From contig OX352774.1 in NCBI GenBank assembly GCA_947095535.1, forward strand, positions 236,617,825 through 236,681,824: a stretch of 64,000 nt of DNA. Direction: 5' to 3'. The notes below the pieces were generated by a model, which saw only the letters and a list, made by a program, of their open reading frames with translations, ran no database searches and had not been told where the DNA came from. The position numbers and the translations under genes are program-made. Shown one piece after another: positions 54,025 through 64,000 of this stretch. Source of the DNA: Poecilobothrus nobilitatus (Eukaryota; Arthropoda; Insecta; Diptera; Dolichopodidae). Position 1 is the stretch's first letter. Each line of letters opens with the position of its first letter.

Positions 54025-56199
54025 TGTACTTGAATTGGAGATTTGGGTGAATTGAATAGAAAACATTTTTTTTCTTATAATGAATTCAATAGAGTGAAAA
54101 TAGAGGTAACTCTGAAATTCACATTTTTATTCTATAGAATTTCTATTCTAGGTTCTATATACAGTTATATTTTTTTAAAGAGAATCTCTATTTTAGATTA
54201 TAAGGAAAAGGTTAAAGAAGCTACTCTTCAAAATCCTTTTAAGATTTCATTTTAACCTAAGAATTCATTTTGTCATGTGAAGTACATTTAGTATGGAAAA
54301 GTAATATGAAGAGATTTCTGTAATTTAAAGTAAAAATGTAACATTTAAAGGTAAGGATATAAAGGATATAGCATTTAAATTAAAATCATATCAAAATTTC
54401 AATTAGTTAAACTTTTAATCTGTCAATAATAATTCCTTTTTTCAATAAATGTGTTACAATTTTGTATTAAATTTTAATCGGTTTTCTATACTGTTTGGCA
54501 GCTCTTTACTACCGCATTCAACAGTAAGAACAACTTAAAAAAAATAATAACGAAGATGGGGATGCCCTTACAAAAGATAGTAGGTATATGTAGTAAAATT
54601 TTATTTTTGATAACATATAATGTTATGTATTTGTAATGTATAATGTATATGATGTAATGTATATATGTATATTTATGTACACACATTTCTATATTATAAT
54701 ATATTGTATCAAATAAAGAAACATGTTGCGTATAATAATCGTCGTAAACAATTTTTTTTTGTTTTTTTTGTTTTTTTTTTTTTTTTTTAGAAAAGCATTC
54801 TCGTCTTCCAAATGGAAATTTTGATATTAATTTTATGTTTTTTTTTTTTTTTTTTTATGTAAAGGATATTACAAGGATATCCTTATTGTTTTTAGCGCGC
54901 CAAATGACTATTGAGGTAAATATGCGTAATAATACAAAAATGAGTACAAAATACTTTGTTATTTTTTTTTATTTTTGCGAAATATTTTTTAAATGTGTTT
55001 TGCTTGTAAATTTGGTTAAAAATTGGAAAAAAAAAAAAAAAATTTATATAATATTGTACAAAAAAAAAAAAATTGTTTTTTTTTTTTTCTTCTAAGTTAA
55101 AAGGTTAAAAGGATGTCATATTTGTTTTTTTCTTTGTATGCCACCATGTATTCTTTTGTCATTTTGTATATTTGTTTTTATAAAATTTAAGAAAAACAAA
55201 AAAAAAAAAAACAAAAAATATAAAAAAGAAAGAAATAAAAAATAAAAGAAAAACAAAATATTATAATGAAAGTTTTAAAATTTATCCTATTTTTTTTTTT
55301 TTTTGTTGTTTTGGTTGGAAAGGATAAATTCTGCATAAAGTTATGGAAAATCATATTTTTTGTTTATTTTTTTTTTTTGTACAATTGGATACAATAATTT
55401 TAAAGTAAATGTTAGCGTAATGAGAAAGTATAGAGTCGTTGTAGGTAGGTTTGGAATGTCAAAAAATATTTTGTTTTACAAAACTTAACGGACTCTTTTC
55501 AAAATCACTATTTTTAATAGTTATACTATAAAATATGAAGTCCTTAGAAAAATATGTAACTGTTTGTTTGTAATGTAATTTTTGTTTTATAAATAAAGAA
55601 GGAAGAAGGATGGACTTGGAACTTAAAGTATCATATCATAGTATCTGTAATTTATTTACAAGACGATTTTTATAAATGATCACAAAATATTTTAGGAATA
55701 CCGGAAGGTTTGGAAGTTTTAATATTAATTTTATGAACTCGAAATCCTTTTAAAATCTTTGTTTCAAAATTATCTTTAGCTTTTAAATTTATTCTTAATA
55801 TAATTCTTGATAGAAATTTAATTTACCTTTCAATTTAAAATCGATAATTAAATGTATAGTGGATCTTCTAGGTTCTAAAAAAAAAGTTTAACCATCTCTG
55901 CAAAATGTTTAACCATCGGAATGCAAAATTACATCTGCGTATACCTTCCTTGAAATGATATTTTTAAAGCTTAGGTATATTAGTTTAAATTAGTTTGAAG
56001 TGAATTAATTGAAGTAATGCATCTTTTTTACATTTCCTTCTGAGTTGTATGTCAGTAAAAAATACTTCTTCTTTTAATTTTTTAATACTTTAGAAAAAAT
56101 ATATTACAGTTATACTATGGTTAAGAGGATAATAAGTTTTGAAATTAATAGAGTCTCTGTATAAATTTTAGACAGATTTATACTTTACCGGATATAGTT
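52692..56199. other. non-coding flank
   Basis: AT-rich with an (AT)n tract at 53990-54018 and long poly(A)/poly(T) runs. No gene recognised. Confidence 0.5.
53990..54018. repeat. (TA)n microsatellite
   Basis: Uninterrupted alternating A/T. Confidence 0.9.
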
Positions 56200-56560
56200 C
56201 TTATTATTACTTCGCAGGGGTAAATTGAAATTGTTCTATCTACCTTATCTATAGACCCCGAAATCTATTGTGCTCGTTTTCTCGGTGATAAGCTCATCAG
56301 TTGCAGCACCTTATCAAAATAATTCATTTTCTTCAAGAATTAATTTATTTTTCCATGGTCGAATACCTATACTCTAACTATGGAAAATTTCTTCCAGAGC
56401 CCCTCTACAAAGGTTCTCTTCCTTTAGGATTTAAAATGTACATGTAGGACGCATATAATATTTAGGGTCTCGTATTCGGAGCCCCGATACAACCTAATTT
56501 CTTTTCTTCCTGAACTAATAAATTTCTAAAATTTTTTTTTCTTTTTATATTTACCTACCC
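56200..56560. other. GC-richer segment of unknown nature
   Basis: This stretch (for example AGACCCCGAAATC, TCGGAGCCCCGATACAACC) is clearly less AT-rich and free of homopolymers. Translations on both strands have stops every few tens of codons and show no domain I recognise. It may be an old mobile-element fragment or a regulatory block. Confidence 0.3.
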
Positions 56561-57804
56561 TTCTACCCTTATAGTTATCATGGACAACCCCAAAAAAAAA
56601 TGTTCATTGGTTTTTTTTTTTTGCACAACTGTTTTATTTTAGAATCCATATGCTTTCGAAAAGCGTTTAGGTAGTTTGTAAACGTTTGTAAATTATTTAT
56701 GTAAAAAAAAAAACAAAAGCAAAAACAAAACATAATTTTCTTTTTTTTTTTGTTTTGTTTATTTTTGTGAAAAAAATTTTTAGATTCCTTTGAGAAAGGA
56801 CTTTCAATACATTGTGTATTAAATTATTTTTTTTGTTATTTTTTTTTGTTTCGTTATTGTTATAAACAAATATATTGTAACTCGTATATTTTCAACAAGC
56901 TTTACCTTTATTTTATTTTTTTTTTTCTGCTTTTATTGTAAAATTTTTATAAATTTTTGTATTTTAAATTGTACAAAAGGTGACTCCACTTTTTTTTATT
57001 TTTCTTTTTTAAATTTACCAATTCAAATTCGCTGTGCTTTTCTTCAAAAAAAAAAAACGACAGAAAAACAAAATTTCAAAAAAAGTTAGTTTAAGAGGTG
57101 GGACGCAATCAGAAATTTGTGTATTATGGGGTTGGGGTATGAGATAATTTAGTAGTTTTTGGTGTTACACATATCAAATATTTATTGAAAAAGTTGGTAC
57201 AAAATGAAAAAAAAAAAAACATAAAAATTGGGAATTGCATACTTTGATGTTATTTTGTGTATTTCATTTGTTGTATTATGATATGTTGTTTTTTTGGCTG
57301 TTGTTGTTGGTATATTATTATATATTTTTTTATATTTGATGAAGATTGAATTCTGATGAAAATGGTATGTGGACGTGATTGTTTTTTTTTTTGTGTTCTT
57401 ATTTCTTGCAAAAAAAATTTCATATTATTTTTTTGGAATATTTTAAAGGATTGTTTTTGATAAAGAAACGAACAAGAGCAAACCATTATAAAAGAAAATA
57501 AATTTTAAGAGCTCAGATGGAACAAAATATTTTTTTTAAAAATTATTTTTAAATTTACATTTCTTCTTTTTATGATTGCATTTCAAATACTGTTTAAGAA
57601 ATAAATTGTTTATTCATAGATGAATTAAATGGAAAAATATGGAAGGCGATACATTGTTTGTATATAATTTGTTTATCAAATTTATGAAGGAAAAATAAAA
57701 TCAAGTTTTCATTACTGAAGATTATCAATTTTAGAAAATCTATTTTTGAAAAAATAATGTTCAACTTGGTGAAGCGCGATGACGTGTAATGAGGTCGCGG
57801 CTAT

Positions 57805-58092
57805 TATATCCTTAGGTGAATTTTATAGTGGTTTACAAAATCAAGATTATACGCCTTTTCTAGGATATGTATTTAATTCTGATTTTGTAACCAACTACAA
57901 AATGTATCCTAATTCAGAATCTCGTATATACATATATATAAATATTCTGGAGAAGGAAAGTACTTTGATTGTGAATCCAATTCTAAAATTTTTCATTATT
58001 CAGAATCTCACATATACATATATACATATAGCCCTCGCCAAACAAATTATTAAAACACTGATTTGAAACCAATTCTAAAATCTCTCCTAATT
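57805..58092. repeat. foldback repeat cluster
   Basis: The left arm AGGTGAATTTTATAGTGGTT then TACAAAATCAAGATT (57813-57848) is inverted at 57877-57916: on the minus strand GAATTAGGATACATTTTGTA then GTTGGTTACAAAATCAGAAT. Two more inverted-orientation units follow at about 57968-58012 and 58062-58092. The 95-residue open frame through this segment is a by-product of the repeat. It is the same family as 10130-10800. Confidence 0.6.
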
Positions 58093-58304
58093 ATTTTTCT
58101 TACATAAATATTTTAACTAAACAAACTACTCTTGCTATATTGGGGTGTACATTTGGTGCAATAGAATTTTTGTCAAACTTTGTAACATAATAAATAATAT
58201 TATATAATTAATAATTTTAAGTTGTTTATCTAATAGAAAGTATTATTTTTTGATACATGTTTTTTCTTTATTTATAGGTTATTTATAGGATTTTTTTTTA
58301 GGTG

Positions 58305-58545
58305 GGCCATAGCATTTTGTCCCATTTTTATGGGTCATAACATCAAAAAATAACAGAAAATATGATGATCTCATACCCAACCAATTTAAGGGTATTTTGA
58401 CTAACAGCTAATTGGACATTATCCCCAAACTAAATTTGGGTATTATGTGTGGGCTCGAGTGCCGTTAAGAGCGCTGTAAATTTAAACATTTAAATAAAAA
58501 AAATAAATAAAAAAAAAAAATAAAAATGAAAATAAAAGCACCCAA
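58305..58545 (+). repeat. possible SINE remnant with A-rich tail
   Basis: GGGCTCGAGTGCCGTTAAGA then GCGCTGTAAATTT leads into a ~90-base A-rich AAATAAA tail. The preceding 130 bases are of higher complexity (CCCATTTTTATGGGTC). The orientation and tail suggest a retroposon; I could not match it to the other families. Confidence 0.3.
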
Positions 58546-59372
58546 AAATAGAAGGTGCACACACAGAGAATTAGGAGGGTCAACCAATTGTTTTTAATAT
58601 TATAGCAAGTAATGAATAATATAAGAACAAAATAAAATATTGGAAAAGGGGGTAATTTAATGATAACATTTCAATAATGGCAATAATCCAGAAACATTTT
58701 GGAAACGGTTAAGTAAAAAAAAACATTAAAGAAGAAAAACTTCACTTAACATTCAGAAGTGAATAAGGAAATGATTTTCAGATGCACTAAGAAAAGTAAA
58801 AAAGCAACAAAGCTTCTAATGTCTGAACAATATTTTAAAATTTCAATGAGGCAAACTGTATGTTTAACTGTATAGATGTCAAAATGTAGGTATTCTTGAT
58901 CTCTTATCCTGAGGCGAACTGATTTAAAGTAACACACAAACATTTATTAAGAAGAAAATCTTAAAAATCATTAGAAATGTAAACTATTTATTAATTAAAC
59001 CATTTTATTAAATCAATTTTAATGGTAAAAGACTGTTAAAACGATCTTAAATGCGATCTATAATTCCTGAATAACAAACCAAATATTTTAGTTTTGATTG
59101 CAAATGAGTAGCTATTTACTATAAAAAATAAAATAAAAAATTCCCATCCTATAAAATATATCAACGTACGGTTTTTATATTCAAATTTACAAAAATATTT
59201 TTACAAAAATAAAACAAATTTTGTTTGTACTATAAGATATGAATTAAGCCTAAAAAAAAAATCTAAAAATAATTTCAAAAATTCACAAAAAAATAAATTT
59301 GTTTTGTTTTTTTTTTTATTTTTAACCATATTTATATGGTATCTAACTAACTAACTGCATTAAGAGTAATTT

Positions 59373-59460
59373 ATAAATGTGTCACGTAAGTAACGACCCC
59401 CTTGTGCAATATTCAGTAGCTGAGATCAGCACAAAAATAAAAAAAAATAAAAAGAAGGTT
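59373..59460 (+). repeat. possible retroposon 3' end
   Basis: GTAACGACCCCCTTGTGCAA then TTCAGTAGCTGAGATCAGCA followed by an A/AAT-rich tail. A GC-richer block ending in A-rich sequence looks like a retroposon end. No second copy seen in the window. Confidence 0.25.
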
Positions 59461-60489
59461 CATCAGGATAAACATGGATTTTTAACACGCAAAACATAAA
59501 AATAATAAAACAAAAAAGAGAAACAAAAGAAAAAACAAAATCATTTTATAAAAATTGAAATAAGGTTTATCCATCTCATCCTTATTGTTGTTCTAAATTT
59601 GTTCTTTTTATTTTCTCAAAAAATATTTCCATTAACACCAAATCACACCCAAACTACCTACCAAAAAAAAAAATAAAAAAATATTTCTGTGTAAAAATTT
59701 TTTGAATAACATACCTATTTAATCGTTTGTTGTCAGGAATCAGGACCTCTTTTTGTTTTTTTTTTTTTTTGAATTTTTACATTAAGAAAAATCTGTACAT
59801 AATATTTTTTATTTTTAGTTATGATTTTCACAAAAAAAAAAAAAAAAGAGAAAATTTCATCTTTAAAGAAAATGGAAAAATTATGTTTGAATGGTAGTGT
59901 AGTACAAATAATATTAGTGCTTGAGTGTATATAGAATATTTAGTTTTTTTTTTCTTGTTTTGATACATTTAAAGGATATTAGCATATTATATCCTTTAAA
60001 TTATACATTTGTGTAAAAAAAAAAATAAAATACATATTTATATTATATATAAATATTTAAATATATCTATACATGTAGGTAAAAATATGTTAGATATATT
60101 ATATATACAATTGTCACATGTGTCAATAAAAGAACTGAAACACTTTAAATTACAGATGATTTGATTTGACATTAATTTGAATGGGTGAAAATACATAATT
60201 TATTTACAAAACTTGAGATTTTGGGTATTAGTTATAGGGACTTCAACTTTTTTTGTTGACTTCTTTAAGGTGTTATGGTAGAATGGTCTCTAAAGTCTCT
60301 AAAATATTTACGATCACTATTCTGTTCAATGTAGTTTAAAAAACTAACTTAGTATTATATTGCACAATTCGTTAAGGGGTCTAGTTGTAAGTGTAATTAT
60401 CTAATATAGGTTGGAAATTCATGTATGTACGATATAACGAACCTTTTTAAATTCACATTTAAGTTTACAATTTTAAAACATTAACATCT

Positions 60490-60700
60490 TTCCTCAATAT
60501 AACTCCACAATTTTATTCCTTCATTCTCAATAATCTTAATTAACTCAATTTCCCAAGTATCCTTTCCTCATCCTTTTCCACAAAACCAAACTGTACATTA
60601 TATCACTATGTATTAAAGGACTCATCCTAAGGTTTGATTTTAAAGGGGGTGGTTTTGGTTGGTTAAAGTCCAACATACCCAAAAAAACCTCAAACCTTGT
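60490..60700 (+). mobile_element. A-tailed retroposon 3' end, family C copy 3
   Basis: AACTCAATTTCCCAAGTATC, then ACTGTACATTATATCACTAT, then GGTGGTTTTGGTTGGTTAAA followed by GTCCAACATACCCA. It aligns with 52440-52611 and then diverges. The 3' CTCGTAA end is not visible, so this copy is truncated or decayed there. Confidence 0.6.
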
Positions 60701-62429
60701 TGTCTTCAATATTTAATTACTTATTTCTAAAATTTGGTATTGTGTTTTCTATTAAAACTTATGATCTGACAATTCCTATTACAAATACGACTCCTCTATG
60801 TCATGAATACTAAACGTAACTGAATATATATGTAACGTTGGAATGCAGAGTTTAAAAAGCCTAATGCCTAAAATAATTATACCACTGTGTTTATTGTTCC
60901 TCAAATCGAAATATTATAAATATATTTAAAAAGTATCAAACTTTTTTTCTATTAGCTATACACAATATGTACTTCATATTTTAATTAAAATTCTTTTAAT
61001 TGTCAGAGAACACTAAACTTTTCTTAATTCATTTTCAAAAAAAAAAATTTATTTATTTTGCATTTTCTGTGTAACTTACATTTTAAGATACATACACAAA
61101 AAGGACGAGAAACTTTAAAGAAATGAGGTTGGTGTTGTTTTATTCTTTTTCTTTTTTTTTCATGCTAGAAGAAAATTTTTTTGAATAAAAAGAAAAATAA
61201 AAACAAAAATGAAAAACAGTTTTCTCGTTTTTTTTTTTGTATTAGTCGTTGTACATCGGAGACACGTACAATTTTGATGAGATGTCGTCAATAATTTTTT
61301 GTATGTTTTTTTTTTTGATTTTGAAAGGATATTTGTGTAAAAAAAAAACAGAAACGTAAAAAAGCATAAAAAAAAATAAAAAGGAAAAACAAAAACAGAA
61401 AAACATTTGGTTTTAGTTGATGTTTTCATTTTTTTTTTTTAGTATACACGAGCAAAATATTATGTCGTTTAATACTTACTTAATATTCTTACATATTCAT
61501 ATACATATTAATATTTATTATTTATATATACATATATATATATATATACGTATATGCATTCATTTTTGGTTATTACCATAAATGGTTTTGAGTTATATTA
61601 GATTTTTTTGTTTTTTTTTTTTGTGTTAAAGACGAAGTTTTAATCTTACTTAAAATCAAATGAACAAAAAAAAGAAAATAAGAAGAAAAATAAAAAAAAA
61701 AATCAAGAAGCTTTACATGTACGTGTTCATTATTAGTTCTTTGATGGTTTTTTTTTTTGATGTTTTTGAGTTTTTTTTATTTTATTATACCTATACGAGT
61801 GATATGTGATGGATCTATGGGATTAAAAAGTTTAACTTCAAAATTTTTTGAAATCTAAGATTATGATTTAAGATTTCATAAAATGCGAGAAATGAAACGG
61901 ATTTTCAACTTCAATGTTTTGTGAATTAGATCTTAAATAGATTATCTATAACTTTCTTAATGTAGAATTTCAAAAAATTTTCATAAATGTGAAAAATTCT
62001 GTTGTTGTTTTTGTTTTATAGCTTATAAGCTGAAGTTTTCTGAACCACAAAGAACGTAAGTAATTTTTTATTAATGCTTGTGTTGTGACCATACAAACTT
62101 GGTCAATATTACATCTTAAACGATTAACTTGATTCTTATGTCTAAATGGTCGATATATTTTTATGTACTAGTAAGGGTTTCAACGGGAAACTCTCAACGA
62201 GAAACTAGAAACTCTCAACGGGATGACATACATGCCAGAATGTTAGGACTTCTTTGATATGATTTTGTACAAGCTGTAAAGATAAAAACGAATCAATATT
62301 TCACCTTTTGTGTTTAAGTTCTTACTCTAGAAAGGTTCAGTTCTTATTCTAAACTCTATAACTCTAAAGAGTAAGAACTTCTTTTCATTCTAAAAAGAAA
62401 AAAATTTCTGGGAAAGACTTCTTTCATAA

Positions 62430-62575
62430 CGTTTTCGATTTGCTGAAGATGGTGCTTTATAATAAGCTCCTAATGGTTTAATTAAGAGCAAAACTGATTC
62501 AGGGCTGAACAACGGGCCTAAACAGATGTAAGTGGCCATCTGCAGCCCCTTTCTTTCTATCTACTTTCTTATTCT
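62430..62575 (+). mobile_element. LINE 3' end, copy 2
   Basis: TTTTCGATTTGCTGAAGATGGTGCT would read FRFAEDGA, resembling the last residues (..RF...TGL) of RNase H-type LINE ORF2. It is followed by AATAAGCTCCTAATGG, then AACAACGGGCCTAA, then GTGGCCATCTGCAGCCCC. The order matches 12490-12615. The upstream 300 bases contain no clear domain. Confidence 0.55.
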
Positions 62576-64000
62576 TATTCAAATTCAAATTTTTTAGCTA
62601 TAAAGCTTTAGTTTATCACTTTTACTCCTTATATCCTTCTCTTTCTAAAAAGTATTTTTAATTTCGTTTCGTTTTCATTAGATGGACATTCACGTACATT
62701 TGCATTATCGTGGAATCTTAATTAAAATAAAGTGTCAAAATAAAAAAAAATGTCAGATTCACATTTCTTTAAAGTAATAGGTTTCAAATCACATTTTTTT
62801 AAAGTAATAGATTTAGCTTAATCTAATTAATAGTATTATAAGGCATTCTGGAGCACTCTGGTTTCTAAATGTACTGTACTAAATGATGTACCGTAGAGAA
62901 ATCTTTTCAAAATTAATCTATTAAATTGAAATAAACGTAAACCCGTTCCTATCAAATATAATGTTGGAAAGAATCATGTCGCAATATATACCTAATTCCT
63001 TTAAGAACTGCTAGAAGACCTTAGTATGATAAATCATAAAAACTACGTAAACGTTAAAGAATCGACAGGGGTAAAAATTTGGCAAAATACTAACGACAAA
63101 TATTTTTATTACATTTGTAAAGAAGCGAGGATTCTGTTTTTCCTGAATTATTTTTATTTAACCTCTCTAGTTACATAAAAATTCTAAAAGTGAAGTGAAT
63201 CGTTTTAAACTAGCATAACAAATTTAGTGCTAAAAAATTTCCAAAACACACATTTTTCCTTACAATCATCACAAAACTAAAATTATTTCGAAAAATTAAG
63301 AAAGTAACAGCATAAGGAATAGCAATTATTTCTTAGCAATTTTTTCTAAATGCTACTTAATGATAATTTCTGAACTTTCAATATAATTCTTTTACAAAAT
63401 TGGTTTTTATTTATCTCATGATACAAATATTGTACATATATCTGACATAATTTTTTTTTCAAGATATGTTTTTTTTAATATTAATTTTAGAAAATTAGCA
63501 AAAAAAATGTTTTTTTTTTTTTTAAATATTTCTAGAAAAATTTCACTCAATTTCTTGAAAGATAGTGAGTGTGATATCCTTTGAAATGTTTTGTTAAAAA
63601 AAATCCTTAGATTTTTCTTCTATTTATAGGAGAACATAAGAATAGATGAAGGATTTTAAGATTGTTTGTTTTTCTTTAATTTTTTTTTTTGTAATCTTTG
63701 TTTTTCTTTTTATATAGAAAAGGAAAAATCTTAAGTTGATGATGAGATGACTTGAACTCTTTCTTATGTAAAATGTTGGTTTCTTTGTCTATCATATTTT
63801 CTGTTTTTTTTTTTTTTATATATATATTTTATATTGCGAATAAGAGAAAATAAAATAAAAGAAAACAATGAAAATAATATGTGAAAATAAAAAATTAAAA
63901 AAAAAATTAAAATATATTTCATATTAATATGTATGTAGTTTTGTATTAATATGTATGCATTCTGCTTTTTTTTTTGTTGTGCTAAGAATATAAAAGTTTG
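62576..64000. other. non-coding flank to the window end
   Basis: AT-rich sequence of moderate complexity. No open frame or repeat family recognised. Confidence 0.5.

Noticed and set aside
54043..54255. 70-residue plus-strand frame
   Set aside because: No domain recognised. The DNA consists of short imperfect AGAAT/CTATT repeats after an (AT)n tract.
57779..58066. 95-residue plus-strand open frame
   Set aside because: Lies across the foldback repeat units; the peptide is a by-product of the repeats.
1..64000. CRISPR arrays, bacterial operons or phage genes
   Set aside because: No regularly spaced identical repeats and no prokaryotic gene organisation; the spliced zinc-finger gene and SINEs mark this as animal nuclear DNA.

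Overview
The window is one AT-rich stretch (roughly four-fifths A+T by eye) of an animal, almost certainly insect, nuclear genome. It is full of poly(A)/poly(T) runs, (AT)n microsatellites and decayed retroposons. It holds one protein-coding gene that I can support: a Teashirt/Tiptop family zinc-finger transcription factor on the minus strand. The insect assignment rests on that gene, on the spliced structure, and on tRNA-derived SINEs and RNase H-type LINE relics. I cannot name the species; the composition would fit an AT-rich dipteran or parasitoid wasp.

The gene is split. A large 3' coding exon (28537 down to 24817) carries everything from the Ser-rich N-terminal region to the stop codon. 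A tiny first coding exon (39296 down to 39241, 18 codons plus 2 bases) lies 10.7 kb upstream and encodes MMLHEAVMLEIYRQALSA. The two exons join in phase (AG|T = Ser) across canonical GT and AG ends. The deduced protein is 1258 residues. It has a CtBP-type PLDLS motif, three wide-spaced Teashirt zinc fingers each of the form CX2CX12HX5H, an atypical C/C/H/C cluster, and a C-terminal CX2CX12HX4H finger. That fourth finger is the Tiptop/vertebrate TSHZ-like arrangement.

Layout: 1-24816 is the downstream flank. It holds two decayed LINE RNase H C-terminal fragments (about 3.1-3.4 kb and 5.9-6.0 kb), a short hairpin (2.56 kb), a minisatellite (6.5 kb), a tRNA-SINE inside a cluster of foldback-type repeats (10.1-10.8 kb) and a LINE 3' end (12.5 kb). 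From about 13 to 24.8 kb there is T-rich simple sequence. 24817-28537 is exon 2. 28538-39240 is intron 1, with a near-identical ~90-bp block repeated 1070 bp apart, degenerate ACTTTAAGTGAA repeats, a ~200-bp foldback, a 12-C run and a second type of tRNA-SINE. 39241-39296 is exon 1. 39297-64000 is the upstream flank, presumably promoter plus regulatory desert. It contains a second copy of the first SINE, three copies of an A-tailed retroposon 3' end, a foldback repeat cluster and a second LINE 3' end matching the one at 12.5 kb.

A single developmental transcription factor isolated by more than 24 kb of gene-free DNA on each side, with a large first intron, is the expected landscape of a heavily cis-regulated gene. 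I found no second gene, no CRISPR, no structural tRNA or rRNA gene, and no convincing new multi-gene system. The items most worth following are the remote first exon, the intron duplication with its repeat arms, and the uncharacterised retroposon and foldback families.
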